The position numbers and the translations under genes were made by a program. The notes below the pieces were generated by a model. It searched no databases, was not told the DNA's origin, and saw nothing but the letters and a program-made list of their open reading frames with translations. Positions 46,574 through 54,625 of a stretch of DNA of 64,000 bases are shown here, one piece after another. The stretch covers positions 4,921,501 to 4,985,500 of the forward strand of contig NZ_AP024488.1 in the NCBI RefSeq assembly GCF_021654575.1. Direction: 5' to 3'. Source of the DNA: Desulfoluna limicola (lineage in GTDB: Bacteria > Desulfobacterota > Desulfobacteria > Desulfobacterales > Desulfolunaceae). Position 1 is the stretch's first letter; each line of letters begins with the position of its first letter.

Positions 46574-47293
46574 ATGCTCATGCCGACACCTGATCCGGGC
46601 ATAACCGGCACAGCCGCCCCCCCCATTGTCCAGTTAACGAACCTGTCGGTAAAAGACACCTGGAAAGGGCTCTCCCTTTCGGATATCAATGTCACCTTGC
46701 CCCGTGGTGCTGCGGTTCAGGTTGTCTCCGAAAGTCCCGCCAGCGCCCATCTCTTGATGCGATGTCTTGCCACCCTGGACTGGCCCTGTCGAGGCTCTTA
46801 TCTCTTTAACGGCGTGACGCTGCCCTTTACGCGGTATGAGAGGCTGCTCGACGTCAAACGAAATATCGGGTACCTCTACCCCATGGCCGCCATGGTACGA
46901 AACCGAACCGTGGAGGAAAACCTCGATTACCAGGCCCATTATTTCAGCGACACCGACCTTGCACGGCATCGGAGCCACAAAGAGCGCTTGGTGAAGGGGT
47001 TCGGAACCCAAGGGGCCCTCCCGTTCTGCCCGGAGCTGGTGAGCGCCATGGAGCAGAGGCGGGCCATCGTTGTCCGGGAGATTCTCAAGGAGCCGACCCT
47101 CTTTCTGGCGGAGTACCCCGAGGAGTTTGTCGGGCGTGGGTACCTCTCTTTTTTTATCGGCGAGATTCGCAGGATTCTTTCACGGGGGGGCGTTTTTGTC
47201 TACACAACCAATTTCAGAGGGCTCGGGAAAGAGCTGAAGCCGGTGACCCTCCACCTTGAAAACGGTACCCTGTCCGAGGAGCTGGCCCCATGA
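46574..47293 (+). CDS. Degenerate MlaF-like ABC ATPase (predicted inactive)
   Basis: A 239-residue protein in the MlaF position. The overall strand/helix order is kept, but key motifs are gone. The Walker A region (about residues 51-60) reads VSESPASAHL with no GxxGxGKS. The Q-loop position is YLYPMAAM. The signature is LVSAMEQRR in place of LSGGMRRR. Walker B is TLFLAEYPEEF, where the Asp is Ala and only the Glu remains. The H-loop is YTTNFRG without His. The reading frame is intact, so it is not a broken gene. It may be structural, or a partner of an ATPase elsewhere. Its stop overlaps the MCE start. Confidence 0.8.
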   Translation: MLMPTPDPGITGTAAPPIVQLTNLSVKDTWKGLSLSDINVTLPRGAAVQVVSESPASAHLLMRCLATLDWPCRGSYLFNGVTLPFTRYERLLDVKRNIGYLYPMAAMVRNRTVEENLDYQAHYFSDTDLARHRSHKERLVKGFGTQGALPFCPELVSAMEQRRAIVVREILKEPTLFLAEYPEEFVGRGYLSFFIGEIRRILSRGGVFVYTTNFRGLGKELKPVTLHLENGTLSEELAP

Positions 47294-48198
47294 TTGTACG
47301 CTATGATACCCGGGAAAAGGTGGTGGGGGCGTTTATGCTTTCCATCATGATTCTGCTGGCCGTAACCGTGTTGACCATTGGGCGGAGCAAGGATTGGTTT
47401 CGGGAGAAAGTGACCTACTTCACGACCTTTAAAGAGAGTTACAACCTCGAAAAGAACTCGGCGGTAAAGCTTTTCAATGCGGATATCGGCAAGGTACAGG
47501 AGGTGACCCTGGTGGGCAACGTGGTCCACGTGAGGATGTCCATTTTTGCCGAATACGCCACGCGTATACGGCAGGACTCCGTTGCCACGGTGCAGAGTGT
47601 CAATTTTATCGGGAACAAATACATCTCCATCACCCCTGGCACCCCAGACTCTCTTGAGATTGAACCGGGAGGGGAGGTTGTTTCCGAGGAGCAGAAGTCC
47701 GTGTCGGATGTCCTGGCCGAATTTGAGGTGGAGGAGACGGCCAAAAAGGTGATTCGCGCCGTTCAGGATGTCTCGGATGTGGCCATGCTCCTCAAGGACC
47801 CCCAAGGGCCTCTTTTTACCGCGTTGACAAGCATCAATAACTCCCTGACGGCTGTGGAACTTCGCGTGGGGGTGATTCTTGACAGCCTGGCCGTGGCCGT
47901 GGACAAGGTCCCCCATACCGTGGATTTGGTGGATCGGGATCTGACAAAAGTCTATGAGATCGGCGTGGAGATCGAAAACAGCATCGCCATTCTGAAACAG
48001 ATCCTGGACAATGTGGAGAAGGGGAGCCGGGATGTCCCGACCATTACCGAGACGACGGTCAAAGGCATCGAGGAGATCCGCGTGGGGGTGGAGCATATAG
48101 ATGGGGTGGTGAAGTCCCTGAAGAAGAACATACTGATCAAGGGCAACCTGCCCCCGGGGCCGGAGGTGAGGGGAACCGATGCAGGCGTTCGGCCATAA
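47290..48198 (+). CDS. mlaD: MlaD/MCE-domain protein
   Basis: A 302-residue protein with one N-terminal membrane helix (about 13-31) and a periplasmic MCE domain (about 40-130: YNLEKNSAVKLFNADIGKVQEV, NFIGNKYISITPGT). A long helical tail (about 135-290) follows. MCE proteins form hexameric rings that carry lipid through a central pore. The tail is longer than in Escherichia coli MlaD and may span more of the periplasm. ATGA overlap with the degenerate ATPase shows coupling. Confidence 0.88.
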   Translation: MIVRYDTREKVVGAFMLSIMILLAVTVLTIGRSKDWFREKVTYFTTFKESYNLEKNSAVKLFNADIGKVQEVTLVGNVVHVRMSIFAEYATRIRQDSVATVQSVNFIGNKYISITPGTPDSLEIEPGGEVVSEEQKSVSDVLAEFEVEETAKKVIRAVQDVSDVAMLLKDPQGPLFTALTSINNSLTAVELRVGVILDSLAVAVDKVPHTVDLVDRDLTKVYEIGVEIENSIAILKQILDNVEKGSRDVPTITETTVKGIEEIRVGVEHIDGVVKSLKKNILIKGNLPPGPEVRGTDAGVRP

Positions 48199-48252
48199 AC
48201 GGAGAAGGTCACGACGCGCTCCCTGGGCTCCCCGACGGAGGTTTAAAAACCT

Positions 48253-48305
48253 GAGCATTCGCTAACCTGGGGTGCAGGGGATTTCTCCCCTGCCCGCCTG
48301 AGGCG
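48253..48305 (-). repeat. Structured intergenic repeat, half copy (class I)
   Basis: GAGCATTCGCTAACC arm, CAGGGGATTTCTCCCCTG stem and a CCCGCCTGAGGC end 16 bases from the mobB stop. A possible remnant of a left partner (CTCCCCGACGGAGG) lies at about 48229. Confidence 0.65.
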
Positions 48306-48321
48306 AAGAAGGGGCCTGTGT

Positions 48322-48801
48322 TTAAAGAAAGGTGGTGGCGATGAAGTCCGCGACCCCTTGGGCGTCGTCGGGGTCCAGGGTGGGCAGCCCGTCATCCTGC
48401 GGGGCGTCCGTGATCCGTGCCACGAGGAGTTTCAGGTCTTTGAGGGGGGCCTTGCCTGTTGCGGTTCGGTGGACCTCGATCTTGGGACGATCCGAGCCCT
48501 TGTACCCTTCGGTGATGATGAGGTCCAGATCCGCCATTTGCCCCTCCAACTCTTCCAGGCGCACCGGCGTCACCTTTTTCACCAGCGCATAGGCCGTATC
48601 CGAGGCCACCATAACGGCGTCCGCTCCGGCCTGCTGATGCTTCCAGCTGTCCTTTCCTTCATGATCCATTTCAAACCCATGGGCGGTGTGCTTGATGATC
48701 CCGACGCGGACCCCTTTTTGCTGAAGCAGGGGGATAATCCGTGTGATCAGGGTGGTTTTTCCGGAACCCGATTTTCCCACGATGGAGAGGGTCACTGTCA
48801 T
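48322..48801 (-). CDS. mobB: Molybdopterin-guanine dinucleotide biosynthesis protein B
   Basis: A 159-residue P-loop GTPase-type adaptor for molybdenum cofactor maturation. Walker A is VGKSGSGKTTLI (residues 8-19), then IIKHTAHGFEMDHEGKDSWKHQQAGADAV (about 39-67), which is diagnostic of MobB, and DLIITEGYKGSDRPKIEVHR (about 92-111). The genome should therefore make bis-MGD enzymes such as formate dehydrogenase. AAGGA precedes the ATG. It is a single gene framed by inward repeat ends. Confidence 0.92.
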   Translation of the reverse strand: MTVTLSIVGKSGSGKTTLITRIIPLLQQKGVRVGIIKHTAHGFEMDHEGKDSWKHQQAGADAVMVASDTAYALVKKVTPVRLEELEGQMADLDLIITEGYKGSDRPKIEVHRTATGKAPLKDLKLLVARITDAPQDDGLPTLDPDDAQGVADFIATTFL

Positions 48802-48908
48802 GGAACGCTGTCCTTTTGCTTGGTTGATTCATGGTACCTGTTGTGAGCCTGGATACCGTAAGGGATCGCCTCGGGCCTTGTCAAGGCAAATGGGGGATGA
48901 AAATCGCT

Positions 48909-48991
48909 GCCTCCGGCGGGTGGTTATTTGACAAAAGGCCGTAACGATTCCGTGTCGAAAAACAGCATCCGGCGGCAAGGTGGCACACCTT
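48909..48991 (+). repeat. Two tandem decayed repeat ends
   Basis: GCCTCCGGCGGG at 48909 and a second ATCCGGCGGCAAGGTGGCACACCTT copy at about 48967. Both are plus-oriented, pointing at the mobB start. Distal stems are missing. Confidence 0.6.
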
Positions 48992-49010
48992 CCTCTTTGT
49001 GCGGGAGTGT

Positions 49011-49039
49011 TTGAAAGGGCTTACACAATGCGTTATCCT
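49011..49039 (+). promoter_or_regulatory. Sigma-70 promoter of aroK
   Basis: TTGAAA (49011-49016), 17-base spacer, TATCCT (49034-49039); predicted start near 49046, leader about 44 bases. Confidence 0.6.
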
Positions 49040-49089
49040 GTGGGATCTTCCGGTATAACATCGGCAGTGACAATGGAAGGAACAGCGAC

Positions 49090-49614
49090 GTGATAAAGAA
49101 GAATGTGGTTCTGACAGGCATGCCGGCAACAGGCAAGAGCACCGTAGGGGTGATTCTTGCCAAGCGCCTGGGCCTTGCCTTTACCGACAGCGATGTCTAC
49201 ATCCAGACCCGTGAGGGGCGGCGCCTCTCCGAAATCATTCGGGACGAAGGGCTGGAGACGTTTAAGAAAATTGAAGAGAAGCACCTTTGCGAGATGGAGG
49301 CCAGGGCCACGGTGATTGCCACCGGCGGCAGCGTCATCTATGGGCGTCGGGCCATGGACCATTTGGGTAAAAAAGGGATCATCGTTTACCTGAATACCCC
49401 CCTCTCCACCCTCATGGCGCGGCTCAGTGACCTGGAGGCTCGGGGTGTGGTTATCCAGCCGGGCATGAGCGTTGAGAGTCTCTACCATGAACGCCACCCC
49501 CTCTACATGGAGCGTGCCCACATCGTCATTCCCACCGAAGGCCTCAGCCCCTCCATGGTGGCCGATGCCGTCCACGAGGCCCTGATCAAAACCCTCGGCG
49601 AGACGTGGCGTTAA
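49090..49614 (+). CDS. aroK: Shikimate kinase
   Basis: A 174-residue P-loop kinase phosphorylating shikimate in aromatic amino-acid synthesis. Walker A is GMPATGKSTVG (about 10-20). FTDSDVYIQTREGRRLSEIIRDEG (about 31-54) has the shikimate-binding Asp, ATGGSVIYGRR (about 77-87) replaces the usual GGG by GGS, and the lid Arg is in RHPLYMERA. Start is GTG with GGAAGGA 8 bases upstream; a promoter sits about 50 bases further up. It is a single gene, away from other aro genes; chorismate feeds pabA/pabBC at 58 kb. Confidence 0.88.
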   Translation: MIKKNVVLTGMPATGKSTVGVILAKRLGLAFTDSDVYIQTREGRRLSEIIRDEGLETFKKIEEKHLCEMEARATVIATGGSVIYGRRAMDHLGKKGIIVYLNTPLSTLMARLSDLEARGVVIQPGMSVESLYHERHPLYMERAHIVIPTEGLSPSMVADAVHEALIKTLGETWR

Positions 49615-49819
49615 GGGGCTGCGCCCCTGATTTAAGCGAATGGTATCCGGGCGTTGTTGTGTGCCCCTTAGGGGGTCAACTATGGGGGCGTTTTCTGGAT
49701 TCTCGTCGGGAGAATGTTAGCGGCGGGCGGTCGTTCATCTGTTGAGGTGGGGGGCGAGAGGCAACAACGGACGCGTGCGTATTTCTCAGAACATCTGGCG
49801 AGGTGCACTCGTTGATGCA

Positions 49820-49859
49820 CACTGTCCGTGACGCTCCGTCAGGAGCGCCACGGACAGTG
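49820..49859. other. Long hairpin between aroK and tatC
   Basis: CACTGTCCGTG-a-CGCTCC, a GTCA loop, GGAGCG-c-CACGGACAGTG: 17 base pairs with a single mismatch. No T-run. It lies between convergent aroK and tatC, and a smaller GTGCA/TGCAC hairpin is just before it (49804-49820). It could stop transcription from both sides or be part of a mobile repeat. The remaining 49615-49803 shows only GGGGCTGCGCCCC at the aroK stop. Confidence 0.7.
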
Positions 49860-49867
49860 CGCCTTAA

Positions 49868-49903
49868 GGGGTCCAGGGGGTTATCCCCCAGCCCGCCGGA
49901 GGC
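49868..49903 (-). repeat. Structured intergenic repeat, short half copy
   Basis: CCAGGGGGTTATCCCCCAG stem followed by CCCGCCGGAGGC, 6 bases from the tatC stop codon. Confidence 0.7.
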
Positions 49904-49909
49904 ATGCGT

Positions 49910-50719
49910 TTAGCCTTCGGCGTCTTTTTTTGTTGCGACCTCATCGTCGGGCTCTTCGCCTGTGTCATCGTCCCCCTCCTCGTCGTCGCTGCTGCCCAGG
50001 GGGCGTCTTCCGAAGGTCATGGCACCGAAGATGCCCAATTCGTAGAGCAGGATCATGGGGGTGGCCAGAAGGATCTGGGTCACCACGTCTGGCGGGGTGA
50101 GGATGGCGCCGAAAATGAAGAAGAAGACCACGGCGAATTTGCGGTTCTTTCGGAGGAATGCAGGGGTCACGAGGCCCATGGCTGCCAGGATGGTGATGAA
50201 AATAGGCAGTTCAAAGGCCAGGCCGAAGGCCATGAGGAGCTTGGAGGCAAAGGAAATGTACTCCCGCATGGTGGGCAGGGCCCGGAGTGATTCAGAGGCG
50301 AATCCCAGGAAGAACTTGAATCCGAAGGGGAAGACGAAGAAGTAGCCGAAGACGGCGCCGCCGGTGAAGAAGACGACAGAGAGCAAAATGGCCGGGGCCA
50401 TCATCCGTTTCTCTCGTTTGTAGAGCCCCGGGGCAATGAACATCCAGATCTCAAAGATGATCACCGGGCTGGCCAGGAGCAGGCCTGCCAGGAGGGAGAC
50501 TTTGAGATAGGTGAAGAAGGCCTCGGGAAGGCCGGTGAAGATGATGGCATCGCCTTTGGGAAGGACGTCGATGAGGGGCTGGGTAAGGATGGTGAAGATC
50601 ACCTCCTTGAATCCGTAGGCGGCGGCGGCCCCGATGGCGATGGCAATGAAGCACCGGATGAGCCGGGTTCTCAGCTCCTCGAGGTGGTCTGTAAACGGGA
50701 GTTTGTCCTCTTCCTGCAT
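49910..50719 (-). CDS. tatC: Sec-independent protein translocase TatC
   Basis: A 269-residue core subunit of the twin-arginine export channel with six membrane helices. The N terminus LPFTDHLEELRTRLIRC (residues 6-22) holds the conserved FxxHLxELRxR signal-peptide-binding motif; a second conserved loop lies at about 85-105. The C-terminal tail is acidic (DDEEGDDDTGEEPDDE). It lies 113 bases after tatB on the same strand. Tat exports folded cofactor proteins such as MGD enzymes, matching mobB nearby. Confidence 0.95.
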   Translation of the reverse strand: MQEEDKLPFTDHLEELRTRLIRCFIAIAIGAAAAYGFKEVIFTILTQPLIDVLPKGDAIIFTGLPEAFFTYLKVSLLAGLLLASPVIIFEIWMFIAPGLYKREKRMMAPAILLSVVFFTGGAVFGYFFVFPFGFKFFLGFASESLRALPTMREYISFASKLLMAFGLAFELPIFITILAAMGLVTPAFLRKNRKFAVVFFFIFGAILTPPDVVTQILLATPMILLYELGIFGAMTFGRRPLGSSDDEEGDDDTGEEPDDEVATKKDAEG

Positions 50720-50832
50720 GGCTCGGTCTCTTTAGTGATGGATCCGCAGTGTGGCGAAGGGTTGTTTGGTGTGTGGATGAAGGTTGGGCCGGTGCTCAAC
50801 GCGGTGCAAGGCAGCGTGCAGGCTACCGGGCA

Positions 50833-51117
50833 TCACCCCTTTTTCTGCTCTGGTGGTTCCGGCGTGGTCTCCTTGGGCGCGGGCTCAGGAGCGTCCGTGG
50901 TGGCCAGGCTCACTTTTTTTACCTCGTCACCGGTTGTTTTGGTGGGAGAGGGCTCCAGGTCCACCGTAAAGGTCTCCTTGAGATCGCTCGTTGCCTTGCG
51001 AAATTCTCCAAAGGTTTTGCCGAGGGTCTTGGCCAGCTCAGGCAGTTTTTTGGGGCCAATGACGATGAGCGCCACGGCCATGATCAGGAGGATTTCGGGC
51101 ATCCCCATTCCAAACAT
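50833..51117 (-). CDS. tatB: Sec-independent protein translocase TatA/TatB
   Basis: A 94-residue single-helix Tat subunit: N-terminal membrane helix (about 5-22, [22 protein letters not shown]), amphipathic helix [14 protein letters not shown], and a Pro/Glu-rich tail ([13 protein letters not shown]) that resembles TatB. No second TatA-type gene is in the window, so it may do both jobs. The ATG at 51117 is chosen because AAGGAG lies 9 bases before it; the ATG at 51126 would touch that box. Confidence 0.88.
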   Translation of the reverse strand: MFGMGMPEILLIMAVALIVIGPKKLPELAKTLGKTFGEFRKATSDLKETFTVDLEPSPTKTTGDEVKKVSLATTDAPEPAPKETTPEPPEQKKG

Positions 51118-51171
51118 GGTGGTCATCTCCTTGAAAAAATTGAGAGTTGCTTCGGGTAAAACGCATGGACG

Positions 51172-51200
51172 GTTGTACTTGTTTTGGGGGGCGGTGTCAA
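51172..51200 (-). promoter_or_regulatory. Sigma-70 promoter of tatBC
   Basis: Minus-strand TTGACA (51195-51200), 17-base spacer, TACAAC (51172-51177). Start near 51165, leader about 48 bases. Confidence 0.65.
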
Positions 51201-51290
51201 GGTGAAGGGCGAATAGTGGAACGGCGTTCAGGGCCGGAGAGAGTGCCTCTGACTTAAATTCTTCAATCTGTGCCGTGGGTTGTCGATGGT

Positions 51291-51319
51291 TTGACAGGGC
51301 GGGGGCGATATACTACAAG
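51291..51319 (+). promoter_or_regulatory. Candidate sigma-70 promoter of the iclR-type gene
   Basis: TTGACA (51291-51296), 17-base spacer, TACAAG (51314-51319). A tempting TATACT at 51309 is only 12 bases from the -35 box and is not used. Confidence 0.5.
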
Positions 51320-51436
51320 AAATTGACCCGATACGATTAAGGGGTTGTCTGCGTTGCGGTCGACTTCAGCTTCGCCCGGACACGTCACGGGGAGGCGGCA
51401 AGGGGTAATCAAACGCTCTGATCGGTGGAGGCAGGC

Positions 51437-52222
51437 ATGGCAATTCAATCGGTAAAACGGGCTATAGACATACTCTCCCTCTTCACCCCGTCTCAACCCT
51501 CCCTGGGGATCACGGAGATGGCCACCCGGATGGGGCTGCCCAAGCCCACGGTTCACGGTCTGGTTCAGACCCTTGCTGACGAAGGCTTCCTCAGCCAGAG
51601 CGACGAGACCCGCAAATACAGCCTTGGCCTTCGGGTCTATGAGCTGGGGACCTATGTCACCAGCCACTTGAGGGTCAACCAGGTCGGTGGCCCCGCAGCC
51701 CAGCGCCTGGCCAGGCACACCTCCCTTATGGCCCGCATCGCCATCTGGGACCGGGGTGAGGTTCTTGTGACCCTCAACCTGTTTCCCAATGTCCAGTCTC
51801 CTCCCTTTATCAACCTTGGCCCCAAGGTCCCGGCTTACTGCTCGGCCATCGGAAAAGCGATTCTCTCCGCCTGCCCGGAAAAGGATCTGGAGGCCTATCT
51901 TTCCCGCACTCCCCTGGAGCCCCTGACCCCAAAGACCTGCACCGATGCCGATGCCCTCAAGGGGGAGCTTGAGACGGCAAGGCGCCAGGGCTATGCCTGT
52001 GAGTCGGAAGAGTACATCATGGGCCTTGCCTGCATCGGCGCCCCTCTGTTTGATCACTCCGGACGCTGCACCGCTGCCATCAGCGTCTCCGGCGGCCCGG
52101 AGCTCCTGGCACGCGAGGAGATGCAGGCCATCGCCACCGATGTGATGCGAACCGCAGGCGAGATCTCCCTTGCCATGGGCTACAACCCCAACATGGCCAG
52201 CGAGAGGCGACACGGCCGATAA
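51437..52222 (+). CDS. IclR family transcriptional regulator
   Basis: A 261-residue regulator: N-terminal winged helix (about 3-65; LGITEMATRMGLPKPTVHGLVQTL) and C-terminal ligand domain of GAF type (about 80-250; YCSAIGKAILSACP, EYIMGLACIGAPLFDHSG). The family controls catabolic genes and senses small acids. No target operon is adjacent (tatBC diverges). The ATG at 51437 has GGAGG upstream; the GTG at 51425 would overlap that box. Confidence 0.9.
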   Translation: MAIQSVKRAIDILSLFTPSQPSLGITEMATRMGLPKPTVHGLVQTLADEGFLSQSDETRKYSLGLRVYELGTYVTSHLRVNQVGGPAAQRLARHTSLMARIAIWDRGEVLVTLNLFPNVQSPPFINLGPKVPAYCSAIGKAILSACPEKDLEAYLSRTPLEPLTPKTCTDADALKGELETARRQGYACESEEYIMGLACIGAPLFDHSGRCTAAISVSGGPELLAREEMQAIATDVMRTAGEISLAMGYNPNMASERRHGR

Positions 52223-52260
52223 ACGTGGAGGGAACGGCAGGGGGAAAGCCAAAAAGCCTT

Positions 52261-52559
52261 GCCTCCGGCGGCGAGGTGAGCCACCTCGAAAGCTGGTTTG
52301 CGAATGCGAGTCGGGTGTCGTGTTTCATGATCTGTTGCGTCCGCATTCGCGCAACGTTTGAAGCTTTGCCCCGTGTGCCACAAGCGCATAGGCAGAGGGG
52401 GGGGGGCTTTGCCAGTCCAGGGGTTGAGAGAAAAGGAATCGGTATAGTCGTTAACCCAGAACCATATGGTTTGCCACACCGGTGGAGCAGGCGCTTAGCT
52501 TTTGATGGCTGTTTGTCAAACGTTTCAAAAGTTTGGCCCCCGGCAGGGCCACCGGAGGT
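52261..52559. repeat. Composite structured repeat E10 (class I left, class II right)
   Basis: The left arm starts GCCTCCGGCGG, with GAGGTG/CACCTC and GCGAATGCG/CGCATTCGC; the usual CCTCGTTCCTCGG loop is replaced by a different one. The right arm (about 52508-52559) is class II with CAAACGTTTCAAAAGTTTG and CCCCCGGCAGGGCCACCGGAGG. Confidence 0.8.
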
Positions 52560-52580
52560 AACATTGAGCTGAATAGCAAT

Positions 52581-52611
52581 AAAAAAGGCCGACAACTTGT
52601 CGGCCTTTTTT
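52581..52611. terminator. Bidirectional terminator between iclR and apt
   Basis: Perfect 13-base-pair stem AAAAAAGGCCGAC/GTCGGCCTTTTTT with loop AACTT. Confidence 0.9.
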
Positions 52612-52642
52612 ACGATAGGGAATGGCGGTGTGAAATATACAC

Positions 52643-52706
52643 CACGGGCGCAGCCCGTCAGCGCATGCGATCACCTCGAGGCACGAGAGGTGGGAGCCTT
52701 CGCGCT
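52643..52706 (-). repeat. Structured intergenic repeat, half copy abutting apt
   Basis: ACGGGC/GCCCGT, GCGCATGCGA and CCTCGAGGCACGAGAGG parts. It ends exactly at the apt stop codon and lacks the CCGCCGGAGGC end. Confidence 0.7.
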
Positions 52707-53228
52707 CTAATCGCCCTCGAACTCGCACATGGCGTAGATGGGGGTGTCGCCGGTCTTGCTGCGTCCGGCAAGGTCCGGCAGCTCCACAATGAACCCGCAC
52801 TCCACGATGTCGCCGCCCAGGCGCGTCACCAGCTTGATGGCCGCTTCGATGGTGCCGCCGGTGGCGATGAGGTCATCGATGATCACGACCTTCTCGCCCT
52901 CTTCGATGGCGTCCTCGTGCATCTCCACCTCGGCCTCGCCGTACTCCAGAGCGTAGGACTCTTCGATGGTTTTCCAGGGCAGTTTCCCCTTTTTTCTCAC
53001 CGGCACAAAGCCGACGCCGAGCTGGTAGGCCAGGACCGCGCCAAACACGAATCCGCGGGCATCGATGCCCACGACTTTCTGGATGCCCTTGTCCTTGTAA
53101 CGGTCGTAAAACAGGTCGCAGGCGGCGCGGTATGCCGCAGGGTCCTGCATAAGGGTGGTGATGTCCCTGAAAATAACGCCTTCAATGGGCCATCCCGGAA
53201 TGGATCGAATGGTCTCTTTAATATTCAT
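52707..53228 (-). CDS. apt: Adenine phosphoribosyltransferase
   Basis: A 173-residue salvage enzyme converting adenine and PRPP to AMP. The PRPP-binding motif VVIIDDLIATGGT (about residues 117-129) and the family blocks PIEGVIFRDITTLMQDP (14-30), GIDARGFVFGAVLAYQLG (about 54-71) and VRKKGKLPW are intact. The ATG at 53228 has GAAGGA. Adenine is released by the MTA phosphorylase encoded just upstream, so the two act in sequence. The open frame further upstream is repeat-derived. Confidence 0.95.
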   Translation of the reverse strand: MNIKETIRSIPGWPIEGVIFRDITTLMQDPAAYRAACDLFYDRYKDKGIQKVVGIDARGFVFGAVLAYQLGVGFVPVRKKGKLPWKTIEESYALEYGEAEVEMHEDAIEEGEKVVIIDDLIATGGTIEAAIKLVTRLGGDIVECGFIVELPDLAGRSKTGDTPIYAMCEFEGD

Positions 53229-53284
53229 GTCGTCCTTCAGATGATTAATATGTTGAATCTGTAGTAAGCATTCAGCCCTGCGTT

Positions 53285-53548
53285 GCCTCCGGCGGCCAGG
53301 GTGGCGAAGCCACTGTAGCAAAAAAGCACCTGGAAACCTGGTTGCGAATGCGTTGCGGGTGGCGTCGTTCAACCTTTTATATCTTCGCATTCGCGCAACG
53401 TTTGAGGGCATGCAACTTTTTTCACGAGAGCATGAGCTGGCGGGTCCTTTTGTCCAGCTCAAAGGGTGACACTTATCGGAAAAAACGTCGAACAGACCTG
53501 TTTGTCAAACTTTTCAAAAGTTTGGCCCCCGGCAGGGCCGCCGGAGGC
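53285..53548. repeat. Composite structured repeat E11 (class I-like left, class II right)
   Basis: Left arm: GCCTCCGGCGG, CAGGGTGGCGAAGCCACTG stem, GCGAATGCGTTG paired loosely with CGCATTCGCGCAACG. Right arm (about 53495-53548): class II, CAAACTTTTCAAAAGTTTG palindrome and CCCCCGGCAGGGCCGCCGGAGGC. The flanking genes are apt and the MTA phosphorylase gene. Confidence 0.85.
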
Positions 53549-53605
53549 TCTTTTGAGTTAACAGGAGCTGAATAATTACAATCTGTAAACGTCCGGTTGG
53601 GGGGA

Positions 53606-54358
53606 TTACGCCTCTCCGATTCTGGGCACGGCTTTTAAAAGCAGTCCTTTGACACGGTCTGCGTTTTTGTGAAATACCTCGAGGATTTCGTCCCAGGAGA
53701 CGGGGGCTTCATCCTCTTTCCAGCAGTCGTAGTCGGTGCTCATGGCCACGGCGGCATAGGGGATGCCCGCTTCGTTTGCAAGGGATGCTTCGGTGGCCAC
53801 GCTCATGTTGATGACATCGGCCCCCCAGGCGCGGAACATGTTGGATTCGGCGCGGGTGGAGAAGCGGGGCCCTTCGATGGTCACCACGGTTCCCCTTTCG
53901 TGGGTGTGGTTTCCGTGTGTCATGCTGGTCTCATAGAGCACCTTTCGAAGATGGGGATCAAAGGGCTCTGCCATGCCGGTGTGAACGGCACCGTCTGCGA
54001 AGTCGTCGTGAAAGGTGTTGGCCCGCTTGCGGGTGAAGTCGATGAACTGATCGAGGATGACGAAGTGGCCCCGGTCGATCTCTTCGCGCAGGCTGCCGCA
54101 GGCTGTGGTGGCCACGATGTGGGTGGCGCCCAGCTCTTTTAAGGCATGGATGTTGGCCCGGTAGTTCACCAGGCTGGGGCTGTGCTGGTGCTCCCGGCCG
54201 TGGCGTGCAATGAGAAGGACCGTGCGCCCATCAATCACGCCCCGGGTGATGGGGGATGAGGGCTCGCCGTAGGGGGTGGTGAGGGTGATCTCTTCCGCGT
54301 CCTTTAGAATGTTCGGATCGTCGAGTCCCGATCCGCCGATGATACCCACCTGAATCAT
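53606..54358 (-). CDS. mtnP: S-methyl-5'-thioadenosine phosphorylase
   Basis: A 250-residue phosphorylase of the PNP/MTAP superfamily that splits methylthioadenosine into adenine and methylthioribose-1-phosphate. Blocks GIIGGSGLDD (about 5-14), ARHGREHQHSPSLVNYRAN (about 50-68), ATTACGSLR (about 83-91), EGPRFSTRAESNMFRAWGADVINMS and STDYDCW (about 207-213) fit MTAP; the Asp in the last block favours a 6-aminopurine substrate. The start at 54358 has CAGGAG upstream. Together with apt and mtnA it forms the methionine-salvage entry. Confidence 0.92.
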   Translation of the reverse strand: MIQVGIIGGSGLDDPNILKDAEEITLTTPYGEPSSPITRGVIDGRTVLLIARHGREHQHSPSLVNYRANIHALKELGATHIVATTACGSLREEIDRGHFVILDQFIDFTRKRANTFHDDFADGAVHTGMAEPFDPHLRKVLYETSMTHGNHTHERGTVVTIEGPRFSTRAESNMFRAWGADVINMSVATEASLANEAGIPYAAVAMSTDYDCWKEDEAPVSWDEILEVFHKNADRVKGLLLKAVPRIGEA

Positions 54359-54531
54359 GTGCATCTCCTGAAGATTATCCTGTGGCCTCGTGCCGTTATG
54401 TCTCTTCTGTCAATTTGATGAGCCTGCGGTTTGCTTTTGTTAGGAATCACCAGCCTTCTTTCAGGTGTCCTTATTCCGCTGGAAACCACCGGATAACCGC
54501 TATACGAGAACCTTTAATTATGGTAATAAGG

Positions 54532-54560
54532 CTTATACGTTAATACGTGATATGAGACAA
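54532..54560 (-). promoter_or_regulatory. Sigma-70 promoter of mtnP
   Basis: Minus-strand TTGTCT (54555-54560), 17-base spacer, TATAAG (54532-54537), in the AT-rich divergent gap before mtnA. Leader about 165 bases. Confidence 0.55.
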
Positions 54561-54625
54561 TATTTTTGTTCCTGCCCCCATTGCCCCCCCATGAGCGGGG
54601 GGCCAAAGATAGATACGAGGTCCCA

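Noticed and set aside
51291-51314. TTGACA with TATACT as a promoter for the iclR-type gene
   Set aside because: Spacer is only 12 bases; the TACAAG box at 17 bases was used instead.
26442-53575. A shared N-terminal peptide pattern (VKLFKGLAPGRAAGG) in several open frames at 26442, 28611, 31579 and 53342
   Set aside because: It is the translation of the class II repeat arm; the true starts lie downstream of the repeat.
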